This document shows, one piece after another, positions 32,153-44,054 of a stretch of DNA of 64,000 nt. Positions within the stretch are counted from its first letter, which is position 1. Each line of letters starts with the position of its first letter. The notes under the pieces were generated by a model. The model had not been told where the DNA came from. It saw only the letters and a program-made list of their open reading frames with translations, and searched no databases. The translations under genes and the position numbers were made by a program. The stretch is from Rhodospirillaceae bacterium (lineage in GTDB: Bacteria; Pseudomonadota; Alphaproteobacteria; Puniceispirillales; Puniceispirillaceae): positions 13,308 through 77,307 of the forward strand of contig PCBG01000019.1 of assembly GCA_002731315.1 (NCBI GenBank), read 5' to 3'.

Positions 32153-33523
32153 CTATTCAAAGGCTGCGAGCGTGCCATTGTTGCCAAGAACAAACATTTT
32201 TCCGTCGGCCACCTGCGGCGCGGTTGAAACCCGCCGTCCGACAAATAGCTTTTCAACCTCATCTCCGGTATCCGCATCGAATCCGCGCAAGATGCCGCCA
32301 TCACTCAAAAGATAGACGCGGCCACCAGCCACTACTGGCCCGAAATAGCGCGGCGCATCCTCCGACACCACTACACCAGGGGAAAGCGCCCCGTCCAGCG
32401 CCTTCACCCAGCGTACAAAACCGTCGCTGCGCCGCAGCGCATACAGACGACCATCAATTGAAACCACAAACAAACTCTTACCACTGATCCATGGCATTTC
32501 CAGACCGCCAATTGCGCGCTCCCAGACGGGCAGGCCGCTACGTGTATTGAACGCCACCAGGCGCCCCGACTGGCTAATCACAAAAATTAGACCGCCATCA
32601 TGCACCGGATGCGCCCGTACATCGCCGATATTCTGGATCGGGGTTCGCGGTAAAAGCGCAGCCACAGAATCGGTCCATAACAGGTCACCGGCCAGAGCAT
32701 CAAAATAGCTGACCTCACCACCATTGCCAGCAAGTACGATCTCATCATTGGCATGCGCCGGAGATGGTGCGCCAAACAACACCGTATCGACGCTGATACC
32801 GTAATGAAGCCAAAGCCGTTCACCTGTCCTGCTTGTGAAGACAATCATATTGCCGTCTAGGTCGGTAATGGCCAGCCTGTCATCGCCAAGTGGTGTTGGA
32901 CCGCCGCGCAGCGGCACATCAATATCAACTGACCAGATCAGTGCGCCATCCTGCGGATTAAGCATCGCCAATCGGCGTCCACCCGCATGCACAGCCAAAC
33001 CGTCATCCATTAACGCCATGCCGCCACCAATACCTGGCAACGCATCACCAGAAATCGGTTCAACAACATATCGCCAGAGTGATGCGCCACTATCTATCGC
33101 AAACGCGCTGACAGTGCCGTTTGGCGCAACCGCGAATACCCTGCCATCACCCGCCACCGGCGTCGCAAGGTCAGTAATTCGGCTCGCCTCGCCACCAATC
33201 TTTGCCGACCATATCTTTGTCAGCGGCGCCTCCAGTCGCGGGTTGCCTCCAGCATGACCTGCATTCAACCCGACAACGGGCGCGCTGTTGATGTTGACGA
33301 CGGCGCCCAGTCCAGCCCCCTCGGCAAAGGCATCGGCATCAGCTGTCTCAAAGACCTGTTTAGGTAATACATCGATACGCTCACCCACAAGACGCATTTC
33401 AGACTCGCTACAGGCGGTCAGCAATAATGCTGCCGCCGCTGCGAACACGGGCGGCAGACCACGTGCTGACAAGCCAATCCCTTTCCAAAATTCGATAGGT
33501 GATGATGTGATCTTTTCAGGCAT
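32153..33523 (-). CDS. bamB: Outer-membrane assembly lipoprotein BamB
   Basis: A protein of 456 residues with a lipoprotein signal ending LLLTACSE (lipidated Cys38). The rest is an eight-bladed PQQ-type beta-propeller; repeated blade motifs are visible such as AIDSGASLWRY, MLNPQDGALIWS, ALRRSDGFVRW and GFDADTGDEVE. BamB is the scaffold lipoprotein of the BAM complex that folds outer-membrane proteins. Its neighbours (YfgM-like upstream, der downstream, same strand) are the usual ones. Confidence 0.93.
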   Translation of the reverse strand: MPEKITSSPIEFWKGIGLSARGLPPVFAAAAALLLTACSESEMRLVGERIDVLPKQVFETADADAFAEGAGLGAVVNINSAPVVGLNAGHAGGNPRLEAPLTKIWSAKIGGEASRITDLATPVAGDGRVFAVAPNGTVSAFAIDSGASLWRYVVEPISGDALPGIGGGMALMDDGLAVHAGGRRLAMLNPQDGALIWSVDIDVPLRGGPTPLGDDRLAITDLDGNMIVFTSRTGERLWLHYGISVDTVLFGAPSPAHANDEIVLAGNGGEVSYFDALAGDLLWTDSVAALLPRTPIQNIGDVRAHPVHDGGLIFVISQSGRLVAFNTRSGLPVWERAIGGLEMPWISGKSLFVVSIDGRLYALRRSDGFVRWVKALDGALSPGVVVSEDAPRYFGPVVAGGRVYLLSDGGILRGFDADTGDEVEKLFVGRRVSTAPQVADGKMFVLGNNGTLAAFE

Positions 33524-33575
33524 GTCGTCACCAGTTCTGTTAAGCCCGCATCCGCTTTGGTGGTTGTACTTTTGG

Positions 33576-34199
33576 TTAAGAATTCAGCACCTGCACAAGA
33601 CGCGATGCCCGCTGGCGCAGTTCGTTAGGTGTCTCGGCAAGATTGATCAGAGTTTCTAATTTGGTAATGGCAGCAGCATTGTCACCATTCTGCAGGTCCA
33701 GTGCGGCGCTCAATTCTAGCGCCAATGGTTGCCATGGACCACCTTCAACAAGCTGTAACAGGCTGTCCTGCAGCGCGCCGACATCACTACCAGCAGGAGC
33801 ATTCATCACCGCCAGCAACTGAGCCGCCTGTTGGTAGAGCGCCGGAACCGCCTTGTCAGCCGCCAATGCGGCATAAGCTAATTCTGCAGATACAAGGTCA
33901 TCGGCCGCCGCATGCGCCGCTGCTAACTGGAACCGCGCAAGTAGCGCGTAACCATTTGTCATACTACCAGCTTTTGCCCGCAATTGCGTCAGCGCGTCAT
34001 CCGCGGCAAGCGCCTGGTGGTAGAGATTTGCCGATGTATCGGCCTGACTGCGCGTCCAGGTATTGAAGCCTTGCGACGCGGCAACACCCAGCACAACGGC
34101 CGCCATGGCTGCGATGACATATTTGCCGTATTTAGTCCACAGCTCCTGCGTACGATCACGCTTCAGCTCTTCATCAATTTCATCAAAAATATCAGCCAT
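33576..34199 (-). CDS. YfgM-like tetratricopeptide membrane protein
   Basis: A protein of 207 residues from the ATG at 34199; 13 further codons are open but lack family similarity. It starts with an acidic N-terminus (MADIFDEIDEELKRDR), a single membrane helix (KYVIAAMAAVVLGVAASQGF, residues 26-45) and an Ala-rich TPR-like periplasmic part. This is the DUF2133/YfgM family, a SecYEG-associated chaperone partner in E. coli. It lies directly upstream of bamB, as in other genomes. Confidence 0.88.
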   Translation of the reverse strand: MADIFDEIDEELKRDRTQELWTKYGKYVIAAMAAVVLGVAASQGFNTWTRSQADTSANLYHQALAADDALTQLRAKAGSMTNGYALLARFQLAAAHAAADDLVSAELAYAALAADKAVPALYQQAAQLLAVMNAPAGSDVGALQDSLLQLVEGGPWQPLALELSAALDLQNGDNAAAITKLETLINLAETPNELRQRASRLVQVLNS

Positions 34200-34314
34200 G
34201 TTCCGACGTCTCTGTTTGCTGTCATTACCCGCCATCACCCGTCATCGGGGCCCGCCACGACCGGCACAATGCCAATCTGGCCCTGCCTAACAGGCTGAGA
34301 AGGGCGGCCGTCTG

Positions 34315-34722
34315 TTGACGGCAGTGAAAAATCGCCCCAACATAACCAAGAAGTCCCGAAACAGCCAACAGAAAAGCAGGCAAGTCCAAAACGTGTCGCG
34401 TGTCTCCAATCCGAAAAGGCTCCGTCGCCAGCTTTATTTTTCACGAACCGAACTCAGTCATATTCTGGCCACCTACAGTGCGCGGGTTGCATCGGGCGAC
34501 TGGCGGGATTATGCACTGGACCATATGGATGGTGTTGCGCTGTTTTCGATCTTCCGCCACACCCATGAAACGCCGCTGTTTGTGATTGAAAAAAAGCAGC
34601 GTCACGCAAAGGAAAAGCCGCAATTTATCTTGCGCGACCAGAGTCGCATTCTGTGTCGGTCAAACAACGTTTCGGATGTCACCGGTCATTTCAACAAGCT
34701 GCCGCGCCTGATCAGCGGCTGA
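34315..34722 (+). CDS. DUF2794 family protein
   Basis: It encodes 135 residues. The C-terminal 95 residues match DUF2794, a small alphaproteobacterial family: FSRTELSHILATYSARVASGDWRDYALD, then VALFSIFRHTHETPLFVIEK. The first 35 residues are basic and unlike the family, so the true start may be a GTG further in rather than the TTG at 34315. Function unknown. Divergent from the yfgM-bamB-der run. Confidence 0.82.
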   Translation: MTAVKNRPNITKKSRNSQQKSRQVQNVSRVSNPKRLRRQLYFSRTELSHILATYSARVASGDWRDYALDHMDGVALFSIFRHTHETPLFVIEKKQRHAKEKPQFILRDQSRILCRSNNVSDVTGHFNKLPRLISG

Positions 34723-34923
34723 CGCAGCAAGATGGTCTCCGCTTTCCCCAACCGGACACCGCTGTTCTTTCCACACTGTCGCACCTGACCAGTCCACAAT
34801 GGCGGATTCGCCACTTGCTGCAACGCGCTAAATAAATTACATCTGAATTAGAACAAAACATGAACAAATATCGGTGATGCAGCATATGGCAGCAACCGTG
34901 TGCGGTAACAGGAGAGACATACG

Positions 34924-35205
34924 ATGGGCGCATTCAAGCGGCGACAGACAGCGCGACATGACCCGATTGACCCTGTCACACTTGGCGACCTTGCAAATGA
35001 GGGGCTGCATGTCTTCTGCTGGTGCCACCGCTGCGGCCATAATGCTGAGCTGGACACATCTACACTGATTGCACGTCTTGGTCCGCTATTTCCGGTCCCT
35101 GAACTTGGCGGGCGCATGCGCTGCACCTCCTGCGAAGCGCGTGATGTTGCAACACGCCCGTCCTGGCCGAATCATGGGGGTGGCCAGATCGCCCGTTACG
35201 GATAG
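34924..35205 (+). CDS. Small zinc-ribbon-like protein, conserved hypothetical
   Basis: It encodes 93 residues with an AGGAGA site. Two Cys pairs, CWCHRC and CTSC, frame a central domain (LDTSTLIARLGPLFPVPELG), a layout expected of a zinc ribbon. Similar hypothetical proteins occur in alphaproteobacteria. No function known. Confidence 0.75.
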   Translation: MGAFKRRQTARHDPIDPVTLGDLANEGLHVFCWCHRCGHNAELDTSTLIARLGPLFPVPELGGRMRCTSCEARDVATRPSWPNHGGGQIARYG

Positions 35206-35310
35206 CCCCCGTGACGGACAGGGCCATCAAAAATAGGACGCCATAGACAGGCCTGGTGCCTTGGGATAAAAACATGTATATCACCTATCAGCGGCCAAGG
35301 GAGATCCCAC

Positions 35311-35526
35311 ATGAATGCCAGTGACGCAGCCCGTGTACAAAATTATCTGCGCCAGCGTTTCGGGAATAAACGGCTCTCTATTGCCCGTCGTGAAAACAAG
35401 AAAGATTCAGCCGATTTGATGCTTGAGGATGAATTCATTGGCGTCGTATTCGCCGATGATGAGGATGGCGAGCTGTGCTATCACGTGCAGATCAGCATTC
35501 TGGACGAGGATCTCGAGGATAACTGA
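35311..35526 (+). CDS. DUF3126 family protein
   Basis: It encodes 71 residues with GGGAG upstream of the ATG. The pattern VQNYLRQRFGNKRLSIARR, then SADLMLEDEFIGVVFADDEDGE and SFQ-like final strand matches DUF3126, a small alphaproteobacterial family of unknown function and the same length. Monocistronic; the next gene is convergent. Confidence 0.88.
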   Translation: MNASDAARVQNYLRQRFGNKRLSIARRENKKDSADLMLEDEFIGVVFADDEDGELCYHVQISILDEDLEDN

Positions 35527-35544
35527 CCTCTGGCGGCAGCCTTG

Positions 35545-36174
35545 TCAGCCGCCAATCCACCCGCCGGCACGCGCCATTCCAAATGCCAGCGCAAACATCA
35601 CCAGCGCAATAACGCCGTCCAGTATCCGCCAGGCATGCGGTTTCTGCATCTGTGGCGCAAGAAGCGTAGCGCCATAACCAAGCGTAAAGAAGAACACCAG
35701 ACTGGCTATCGCCGCGCCCACGCCATATGCCACCTTTGCCATTCCATCAAACTGCAGCGATACAGTACCGACAAGCACCACCGTGTCGAGATAGACATGC
35801 GGATTGCCATAGGTCAGTATGGCGGCTGTGCCCAGCACCGTGATCAGGCTGCATGACGTGCCATCTTCTGGTGCGATTGCCTGTCCGGCCGCATGGGCGC
35901 TGCGCACCCGCATGACCCCATAGATCGCCAGCCAGATTGCCACCAGCCCGAACATCAGCGGGGCATGGCGTTCCGCCAGATCGGCAATCAGCAGGGAAAT
36001 GCCGCCGACACCTGCCACAATCAGTATCATATCGGACAGGGCACAGAACAACACCACTGCAAACACATGCTGGCGCAGCAGCCCCTGGCGCAGCACAAAG
36101 GCGTTCTGCGCGCCAATGGCAAGGATCAGAGAAAACCCGAGCGCAAACCCGGTCAGGAAAGACGACAGCAGCAT
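35545..36174 (-). CDS. LysE/ArgO-family amino acid exporter
   Basis: A protein of 209 residues, the family norm, with five or six membrane helices. The N-terminus GFALGFSLILAIGAQNAFVLRQGLLR is diagnostic for LysE/ArgO exporters of lysine or arginine; VYLDTVVLVGTV is the second conserved block. Substrate choice between lysine and arginine cannot be decided. No LysG/ArgP regulator is adjacent. Confidence 0.9.
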   Translation of the reverse strand: MLLSSFLTGFALGFSLILAIGAQNAFVLRQGLLRQHVFAVVLFCALSDMILIVAGVGGISLLIADLAERHAPLMFGLVAIWLAIYGVMRVRSAHAAGQAIAPEDGTSCSLITVLGTAAILTYGNPHVYLDTVVLVGTVSLQFDGMAKVAYGVGAAIASLVFFFTLGYGATLLAPQMQKPHAWRILDGVIALVMFALAFGMARAGGWIGG

Positions 36175-36296
36175 GGCAGACAGGTCAACCGCGATTGGCA
36201 GGCAAAAAAGCGCCCGAATACTGTCAGGCCCGGCACGCTAGCACAGCCACATCACAAAGCAAACATGCTGCCATTCCGGCTTTCAGATTCTGTTGG

Positions 36297-36689
36297 CTAT
36301 ATCTGATTGGCAATCTCGATGAGGTTGCCGTCTGGATCTCGCAGGTAAATAGACATAAGCGGGCCCGTCGCCCCGGTGCGCGGAACCGGACCTGACTCAA
36401 CGTCTATGTTTATGGCAGCAAGATGCACCAGCCAGTCAACCAGTGGCAGAGCGCTCAGAAAACAGAGATCACCAGCACCCGCAACCGGTTGGCGGGCGTG
36501 CGGCGCATAGGGAGCGGCCGCATCATGAAGGTTGATTTTCTGCTGGCCAAATATCAGCGCCTTGCGCAACGGCCCACCTGCAGCCGGTGTAAAATGCTGT
36601 AATTCCATACCCAGCCCTTCACAATAAAAACGGATGGTTTCTTCGAGATCCGCGACGCTCAGAACAATATGGTCAATGGCGATAATCAT
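36297..36689 (-). CDS. VOC (glyoxalase/bleomycin-resistance) family protein
   Basis: It encodes 130 residues from the ATG at 36689 (MIIAIDHIVLSVADLEETIRF), preferred over the upstream frame start by family alignment. It contains His7 and the C-terminal RDPDGNLIEIAN motif with the metal-ligand Glu, typical of vicinal-oxygen-chelate enzymes. These include dioxygenases, lyases and resistance proteins; no specific reaction can be assigned. Confidence 0.85.
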   Translation of the reverse strand: MIIAIDHIVLSVADLEETIRFYCEGLGMELQHFTPAAGGPLRKALIFGQQKINLHDAAAPYAPHARQPVAGAGDLCFLSALPLVDWLVHLAAINIDVESGPVPRTGATGPLMSIYLRDPDGNLIEIANQI

Positions 36690-37253
36690 GGCGCCCCCTA
36701 GCAACGCAATGGCATATATCAGCAGCTGGTCCGCCCACGGTGTACATAGTGCAGGCCAGACCCTAGCAGATTTGGCAATTGTCGATAATCACGCGCCGAT
36801 CCTAAAAGGCAAAATTGGCCTGATTGATAAATTCATCATTAGTTTCTGTTAGGAATTACCGTCAAAGAACAGCAAAAGAGGCATCGCGCCCAAAAAGGCA
36901 GACAATTTCCTACCGTCCAAAGGCGCCCAACTGAGGCTGAGAACTGGCGCATTGTACTTCGAGATTTTCGCGTATGATAAATGCGGTAAGCCATTCGGTT
37001 AATTCATGGACAATTCGCGCATGTTAAATGGCGCCGGACCTAGCACGGCAGTTATCCTTCATGGCTCAAATATCGCCTGCAGCTCCGCATCGAATTTACC
37101 ACCAAACAATGCCATCATGCCCTTGTCCTTTTTCTGGCTTTCGGATTCATGCGGGTGCTACCCGATACACATACCCTGAATTTCAGGCTAGAGAACCAGA
37201 ATTACGCATCCAATATCGCCTATTGCAAATTTTAAAATGAATAAACTCTATTC
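36690..37253. other. Intergenic stretch with a possible gene remnant
   Basis: No intact gene is seen. On the minus strand near 37059-37160 a run ending MMALFGGKFDAELQAIFEP and a stop reads like the C-terminus of a protein, but stops cut it off upstream. It may be debris from an insertion next to the AT-rich gene at 37254. Confidence 0.3.
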
Positions 37254-39593
37254 TTAAGGCTTCTGGCACCAAAATTGATACATCGCTGCGAAGCTAGTTG
37301 GATAATTTTCCTCAAAACCATGCCACAACTCCAAGTCATAGATATCCACATCGTTCCCGCAATGCTCTCTAAAATTTGATACTACATTTCTATTATCAAA
37401 CCCACAAAACTTTAAACCCAACTCGTCGATATAGTCTTTTATTTGCTTAAGCGTGAAGCGGTGCTCTTGTACGTGAAAAACTAGATCTCTAAACTCACTC
37501 AGGGAGTAAAAATCTCCGAACGAAGCTAATTGCCCTAAACTATTATTTTTAAAATTGCTTATCGATTGACGGAAATTTCGTATTTCAGCAGCGGACGTTC
37601 CTATTCCAAATGAAGCAATTTCTCTCCGGGCTTTTACAATTTCTTTTCTTGCTAATTCGCTGTATAGGCCGATTCGCATTAAACCACCGGACTTCAGGAG
37701 ATCCACCAGGATCTTCCAACCAAATATAGGATCCTCCATATGATGAAGAACACCAAGACTTTCGATGATATCGAATCGTTGTTCTATAAGACCTAAGTTT
37801 AATATGTCTGCTTGCAAATAAGCTAAGTTGGTTAAACCCAACTCAACAGATTTTCTACGCGCATATGCAAGGCTCGCAAGGCTCAAATCCACAGCTGTTA
37901 TATGACAATTCGAAAAGCGGGCGGCTGTCCCTATCGAATGCTGCCCCGTACCACAACCAGCGATGAGTATCGTCGGAGAAGCCACTTTTTTAATATTTTT
38001 AGAGTGGAGATGAATATCCATTTCATCGCACACTTCAGAGATTGATTTTGCCTTTATTGGAATCCCTAGTTTCATCCATCTTGGGTAAGGATTTTCTTCA
38101 TACTGTCCCTTAACTTTAAGCGAGACATGATCAGATATTCGTCCCAACTTGGGAATGTCTTGTGCCATCCTTTCCTCGGCATGCGGCTCTTCAATAAGCC
38201 TTGCCCTTACCTCCTTTAAATTATCGAGAGCTTCAAGATTTTTGTGCCAATTGTACCGATTTAAAGGGCGATATGTGGCCAGACACAAAATCCTTATTAT
38301 TTCTGGGTGCTCTGATAGAGCTAGAGTGCGCTCAATCTCATCTTTTAGGCCTTCAACGAGGCTAGTCTCATCATCTCTTTCAGCGTAGACGTATTCATTT
38401 ACAAAACAATGGATAGCCAGCGTAGATAAAAAGTAGATTAGTTCAGGATATACCTCGAGCGTCGCCAGATTTTTAAGAAGGAAACTTCGAAGCGCAACAA
38501 AGAGTTTCTCAAATTGAAGTTCGGGAAGTGGGCATACACGCATCAGTTGATGAAGAAGCGGAAGTTTATCTAGACTTTTAATTATGTAAGTTGCCTTTTT
38601 GAGGCTGATAGTAAGATCTCTCTCAAACTGTAAATCCTTGATTAGGCGATCATGCTTTAAGAGACTCAAAATACCGCTAGCCATATCCATGGGACGCGCT
38701 AAGTTTTCAGTAGTTAAAAGTTTAGTTAATGGCGGATAGAGGTCACGGTTTGATGATTTAAAATTCGCGTTTTCAATAGCCAAGCTTAGGTTAATATAGG
38801 CGTCAGCGTAGTCAGGTCTGGATGCAATAGCTTGCGAGAAACTTCTGCCAGCTTCGTCTAATCTTCCTAGCTTTTTAAGGCAGATGCCTAAATTATTGTG
38901 GGCTTCGGCATAGTCAGATCTCAAAGATAAAGCTTTTTTATAGCTTTCTGCAGCTTCGTCGAACTTTCCTAGTTCTTGCAGTGCAATTCCCAAGTTGCTG
39001 TGCGCTTCAGGGTCTTGATTTGATAACAAGACTGCTTTCTGGTTAGCGTCTACCGCTTCTGCCTTTCGGCCTGTTGCTCCCAGTACTGCGCCTAAAACTT
39101 TCCAAGCGAATTGATATTTAGGAAAATCTTTAATGATCTTCAAACAGAGCTTTTCCGCGTCAGTGAACTGCCCGTTCTGATAATGACCAAACAGACTATT
39201 GACAAGTTCTTGAGACGGGACCGTTGTACCGATAGCCCCTTTTGATTGAACAACGAATGCTTGCAGTTTCTTAGCATCAAACCCTTTCTTTTTAGCTTTT
39301 TTAATAGCTTGCTTGGCATCCTTGAGCTGATTGTTCTTAACTAAAGCATCAATATAGCTAAGCCAAAATTGTTCAATATTCGGGTTTGCTTCCAACGCAA
39401 TTTTAAATAATGGCAGTGCAGACTGTATCTGATTCATCGAAATAGCAATAAGACCTAAGTTATGATTTACATCTGGATGCCTTGGTAGACGTCTCAATAT
39501 GGATTGGTAAACACGCTTAGCTTCCTGAAGGTTGCCGGATTGGTGCGCTGTGATACCTTGATGCAGTGCGTCTTCAATATTCGGTCCCATCAT
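37254..39593 (-). CDS. TPR-repeat protein with C-terminal SAM-dependent methyltransferase domain
   Basis: A protein of about 779 residues. The GGGAG in the guaA tail is best spaced for the ATG at 39593 (an ATG at 39599 overlaps the guaA stop as TGATG). Residues 1-280 hold two TPR groups, including two near-identical repeats (AHSNLGIALQELGKFDEAAE, AHNNLGICLKKLGRLDEAGR). A middle region without recognised motifs leads to a class-I methyltransferase domain with motif I ILIAGCGTGQHSIG, AVDLSLASLAYA and VLHHMEDP. Similar TPR-methyltransferases modify proteins or surface glycans; target unknown. The DNA is much more AT-rich than guaA, indicating transfer. Confidence 0.85.
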   Translation of the reverse strand: MMGPNIEDALHQGITAHQSGNLQEAKRVYQSILRRLPRHPDVNHNLGLIAISMNQIQSALPLFKIALEANPNIEQFWLSYIDALVKNNQLKDAKQAIKKAKKKGFDAKKLQAFVVQSKGAIGTTVPSQELVNSLFGHYQNGQFTDAEKLCLKIIKDFPKYQFAWKVLGAVLGATGRKAEAVDANQKAVLLSNQDPEAHSNLGIALQELGKFDEAAESYKKALSLRSDYAEAHNNLGICLKKLGRLDEAGRSFSQAIASRPDYADAYINLSLAIENANFKSSNRDLYPPLTKLLTTENLARPMDMASGILSLLKHDRLIKDLQFERDLTISLKKATYIIKSLDKLPLLHQLMRVCPLPELQFEKLFVALRSFLLKNLATLEVYPELIYFLSTLAIHCFVNEYVYAERDDETSLVEGLKDEIERTLALSEHPEIIRILCLATYRPLNRYNWHKNLEALDNLKEVRARLIEEPHAEERMAQDIPKLGRISDHVSLKVKGQYEENPYPRWMKLGIPIKAKSISEVCDEMDIHLHSKNIKKVASPTILIAGCGTGQHSIGTAARFSNCHITAVDLSLASLAYARRKSVELGLTNLAYLQADILNLGLIEQRFDIIESLGVLHHMEDPIFGWKILVDLLKSGGLMRIGLYSELARKEIVKARREIASFGIGTSAAEIRNFRQSISNFKNNSLGQLASFGDFYSLSEFRDLVFHVQEHRFTLKQIKDYIDELGLKFCGFDNRNVVSNFREHCGNDVDIYDLELWHGFEENYPTSFAAMYQFWCQKP

Positions 39594-39598
39594 TTGCA

Positions 39599-41152
39599 TC
39601 ACTCCCACTCAATGGTGCCAGGCGGCTTTGACGTAACGTCATAGACAACGCGATTAACGCCCTTTACTTCGTTCACGATGCGCGTTGCCGCGTGTGACAG
39701 GAATTCATGACTGAAAGGATAGCTGTCCGCCGTCATACCGTCGCTGGAGGTTACTGCCCGCAGCGCGCAGACATATTCATAGGATCGTGCATCCCCCATT
39801 ACCCCAACAGAGCGCACCGGCAGCAGCACGGCAAAGGCCTGCCAGATCGCGTCATAGAGGCCGGCATTGCGAATGGCGTCAAGATAAACTGCATCGGCGG
39901 CGCGCAGAATATCCAGCTTCTCCAACGTGATCTCGCCAGGCACGCGGATGGCAAGGCCCGGCCCGGGGAACGGATGGCGGCCGACTAGGCTCTCGGGAAG
40001 GCCAAGCTCACGCCCCAGATCGCGCACTTCGTCCTTGAACAGCTCACGCAGCGGTTCGACAAGCGTCAGCTTCATTTTTTCCGGCAAGCCGCCAACATTG
40101 TGGTGGGACTTGATGGTCACGGCGTTGCCGCCGGCGGCCGAGATGCTCTCGATCACATCGGGATAGAGGGTGCCCTGCGCTAGAAAATCTGCTCCCTCAA
40201 TCGCCTGCGCCTCTTCCTCGAACACCTCAATAAAGCTGGACCCGATGATCTTGCGCTTTTCCTCGGGGTCGGACACACCATACAGCCGCCCGAGGAACAG
40301 GTCTGATGCATCCTTATGGACCAGCGGGATGTTGTAATGCCCGCCAAACAGCGCCACCACCTCTTCCGCCTCGCCGGCGCGCAGCAACCCGTGATCGACA
40401 AAGACACAGGTCAGCTGATCACCAATAGCCTCATGGATCAGCACCGCGGCAACCGAACTGTCGACCCCGCCGGACAGGCCGCAAATGACCTTGCCATCAC
40501 CAACTTGCGCACGGATCGCCTCCATGGCACGCGCGCGATAGGAGGTCATTGACCAGCTGCCGGAACAGCCGCAGACATCCAGCGCAAAGCGCGACAGCAG
40601 CACCGCACCATCTTCGGTATGCACGACCTCGGGATGAAACTGCACCCCGTAATAGCGGCGGTCATCATCTGCGACCGCGGCAAAGGGCGCGCCGCCCGAC
40701 GTGGCAACGACACGAAAGTCCGGCGGCAGCGCGACGACATGGTCACCATGGCTCATCCACACGGTACGGGTCGCGCCAACCGGCCACAGCCCATCAAACA
40801 AGGCACAATCCTCAGTGATATCCAGCGCGGCGCGGCCAAATTCACGGCTTGTGCCGGGCTCAACACGCCCGCCCAGCTGCCGGCACATGGTCTGCTGGCC
40901 ATAGCAGATGCCCAGCACCGGCACCGCCAGATCAAATACCGCCTGCGGAGCGCGCGGCGTATCCGCCATTGCCACCGAATTCGGCCCGCCTGACAGGATG
41001 ATGCCACGCGGCGCGGCAGCAGTGATTTTCTGCGGGTCGGTGGTGCAGGGCAGGATTTCAGTATAAACGCCGGCCTCGCGCAGACGGCGCGCAATTAGCT
41101 GTGTCACCTGCGAGCCAAAATCAATGATCAGTACCGAATCCTTGCTGTTCAT
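39599..41152 (-). CDS. guaA: GMP synthase (glutamine-hydrolysing)
   Basis: A protein of 517 residues from the ATG at 41152, supported by GGGAAGG. The N-terminal class-I amidotransferase has the nucleophile Cys in GICYGQQ and the His/Glu pair in [12 protein letters not shown]. The ATP-pyrophosphatase domain has the P-loop SGGVDSS, and the C-terminal dimerisation domain ends GTIEWE. It converts XMP to GMP. rsmB-like and guaB genes lie upstream on the same strand, and an AT-rich gene is fused to its 3' end by overlap. Confidence 0.97.
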   Translation of the reverse strand: MNSKDSVLIIDFGSQVTQLIARRLREAGVYTEILPCTTDPQKITAAAPRGIILSGGPNSVAMADTPRAPQAVFDLAVPVLGICYGQQTMCRQLGGRVEPGTSREFGRAALDITEDCALFDGLWPVGATRTVWMSHGDHVVALPPDFRVVATSGGAPFAAVADDDRRYYGVQFHPEVVHTEDGAVLLSRFALDVCGCSGSWSMTSYRARAMEAIRAQVGDGKVICGLSGGVDSSVAAVLIHEAIGDQLTCVFVDHGLLRAGEAEEVVALFGGHYNIPLVHKDASDLFLGRLYGVSDPEEKRKIIGSSFIEVFEEEAQAIEGADFLAQGTLYPDVIESISAAGGNAVTIKSHHNVGGLPEKMKLTLVEPLRELFKDEVRDLGRELGLPESLVGRHPFPGPGLAIRVPGEITLEKLDILRAADAVYLDAIRNAGLYDAIWQAFAVLLPVRSVGVMGDARSYEYVCALRAVTSSDGMTADSYPFSHEFLSHAATRIVNEVKGVNRVVYDVTSKPPGTIEWE

Positions 41153-41185
41153 AGGCCTTCCCGTCTCTTTCCTCATCATGCTGCG

Positions 41186-42499
41186 CTAGCGCCGTCGTGA
41201 TTGCAGCACTGCCATGAAAAACCCGTCCGTCCCATCGCGCCCCGGCAGCAGCCGCATCATACCGTCCCGCGTCGAAGGCGGCGGCACGTCACCTGCAATC
41301 ACATCCGCCCAGATTTCGGCAATATTGGCGACTTCTAACTCGGGCGCATCTTCCATCAGCCGCGCGACCTGCGCCTCACCCTCGCTATGCAGCAGCGAGC
41401 ATGTGATATAGACCAGCCGCCCGCCAGCGGCCAGCATAGCGCGGCCCTTATCCAGCAATATGGCCTGCTGCGCGAGCAGCCGCGCTAGCATCTCGTCATC
41501 AGTGCGCCAGCGCACATCTACCTGCCGCCGCCATGTACCCGACCCGCTGCAGGGCGCATCGATCACCACTCGGTCAAACTTGCCGCGATACCGTTTTATG
41601 CCCCAATCTCCCACAACCGCAGACCGTTCGATGTTATGAATGCCAGCCCGACGGATGCGTGCGGCGCCGCGCTCCAGCCGCTCCGCATCGGTATCCAGCG
41701 CCAAAATGCGGCCGCGATTCTGCATCATCGCGGCCATCACCAGCGATTTGCCGGCCGCCCCGGCGCAGATATCGGCTACCTGCATGCCGGGCTTGGCATC
41801 GCACAGCATCGCGGCAAGCTGCGAGCCTTCGTCCTGAATATCAAAAAGACCGGAACGGAATTCAGCCAGATCCTCGGTCCGCGTGCGCCTGACCAGACGG
41901 ATTCCTAGCGGCGATAGCGGCGTCAGATGGCATTTTACTCCGCGGCCTGCCAGCTTGTCGCGCACCACGCGCCGGTCCTTAACCTTCAGCGGGTTGATGC
42001 GCAGATCTGTTGCCGCCTCGCGGCGCATGGCTGCCAGCTCGGCATCAGAATCATCGCCCAGCGCGGCATCCACATCCGCCAGCAAGCCGGCCGGCCATTC
42101 CAGCAGCACATCACGCGGCATCGCAGATACGTCCAGCATCTGGCCCTCGAAAGCGGCAACAAGCTCAATTTCCTCTTCATCCAGCGCTTCGGCCGCATGC
42201 TTGTTGTCTCCGCCAAACAGCTCGGCGATGTCACCGGCTGGCAGTTGGTCAAGCAGCGCCAGCGCAGCCAGCACCAGCGCACGCGGTGTCGGGGCATATC
42301 CATGTTGCTGCAAATGCCACCCAAGCCGCGCAAGGGTCCGGTGCACAGTCCAGAACAAAGTGCTGATTGCGGCGCGGTCCCTCGATCCGGCGTAGCGCCG
42401 TTTCTGCAGACCGCGACGCAGCACCTGACCTGCAGGCACGTTTTCCGGGCCGTCTGAGAGCAATTCGATAACAGCGGCGATACGGGCGGCTGGCGTCAT
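41186..42499 (-). CDS. RsmB-like 16S rRNA m5C methyltransferase
   Basis: A protein of 437 residues. An N-terminal NusB-like helical domain (RAAISTLFWTVHRTLARLGW) precedes the RNA methyltransferase domain: DICAGAAGKSLVMAAMM (SAM), VIDAPCSGSGTWRR with one catalytic Cys and YITCSLLHSEGE with the second. This is the NOL1/NOP2/Sun family; the NusB-like domain makes RsmB (C967) the likely assignment. It lies between guaB and guaA on the same strand, an arrangement common in alphaproteobacteria. Confidence 0.92.
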   Translation of the reverse strand: MTPAARIAAVIELLSDGPENVPAGQVLRRGLQKRRYAGSRDRAAISTLFWTVHRTLARLGWHLQQHGYAPTPRALVLAALALLDQLPAGDIAELFGGDNKHAAEALDEEEIELVAAFEGQMLDVSAMPRDVLLEWPAGLLADVDAALGDDSDAELAAMRREAATDLRINPLKVKDRRVVRDKLAGRGVKCHLTPLSPLGIRLVRRTRTEDLAEFRSGLFDIQDEGSQLAAMLCDAKPGMQVADICAGAAGKSLVMAAMMQNRGRILALDTDAERLERGAARIRRAGIHNIERSAVVGDWGIKRYRGKFDRVVIDAPCSGSGTWRRQVDVRWRTDDEMLARLLAQQAILLDKGRAMLAAGGRLVYITCSLLHSEGEAQVARLMEDAPELEVANIAEIWADVIAGDVPPPSTRDGMMRLLPGRDGTDGFFMAVLQSRRR

Positions 42500-42520
42500 G
42501 GCAAAATCCGCATAGTCAGA

Positions 42521-44029
<1,509 letters not shown>

Positions 44030-44054
44030 TTAGGGGTCTGGACTTTCCTAGCCC

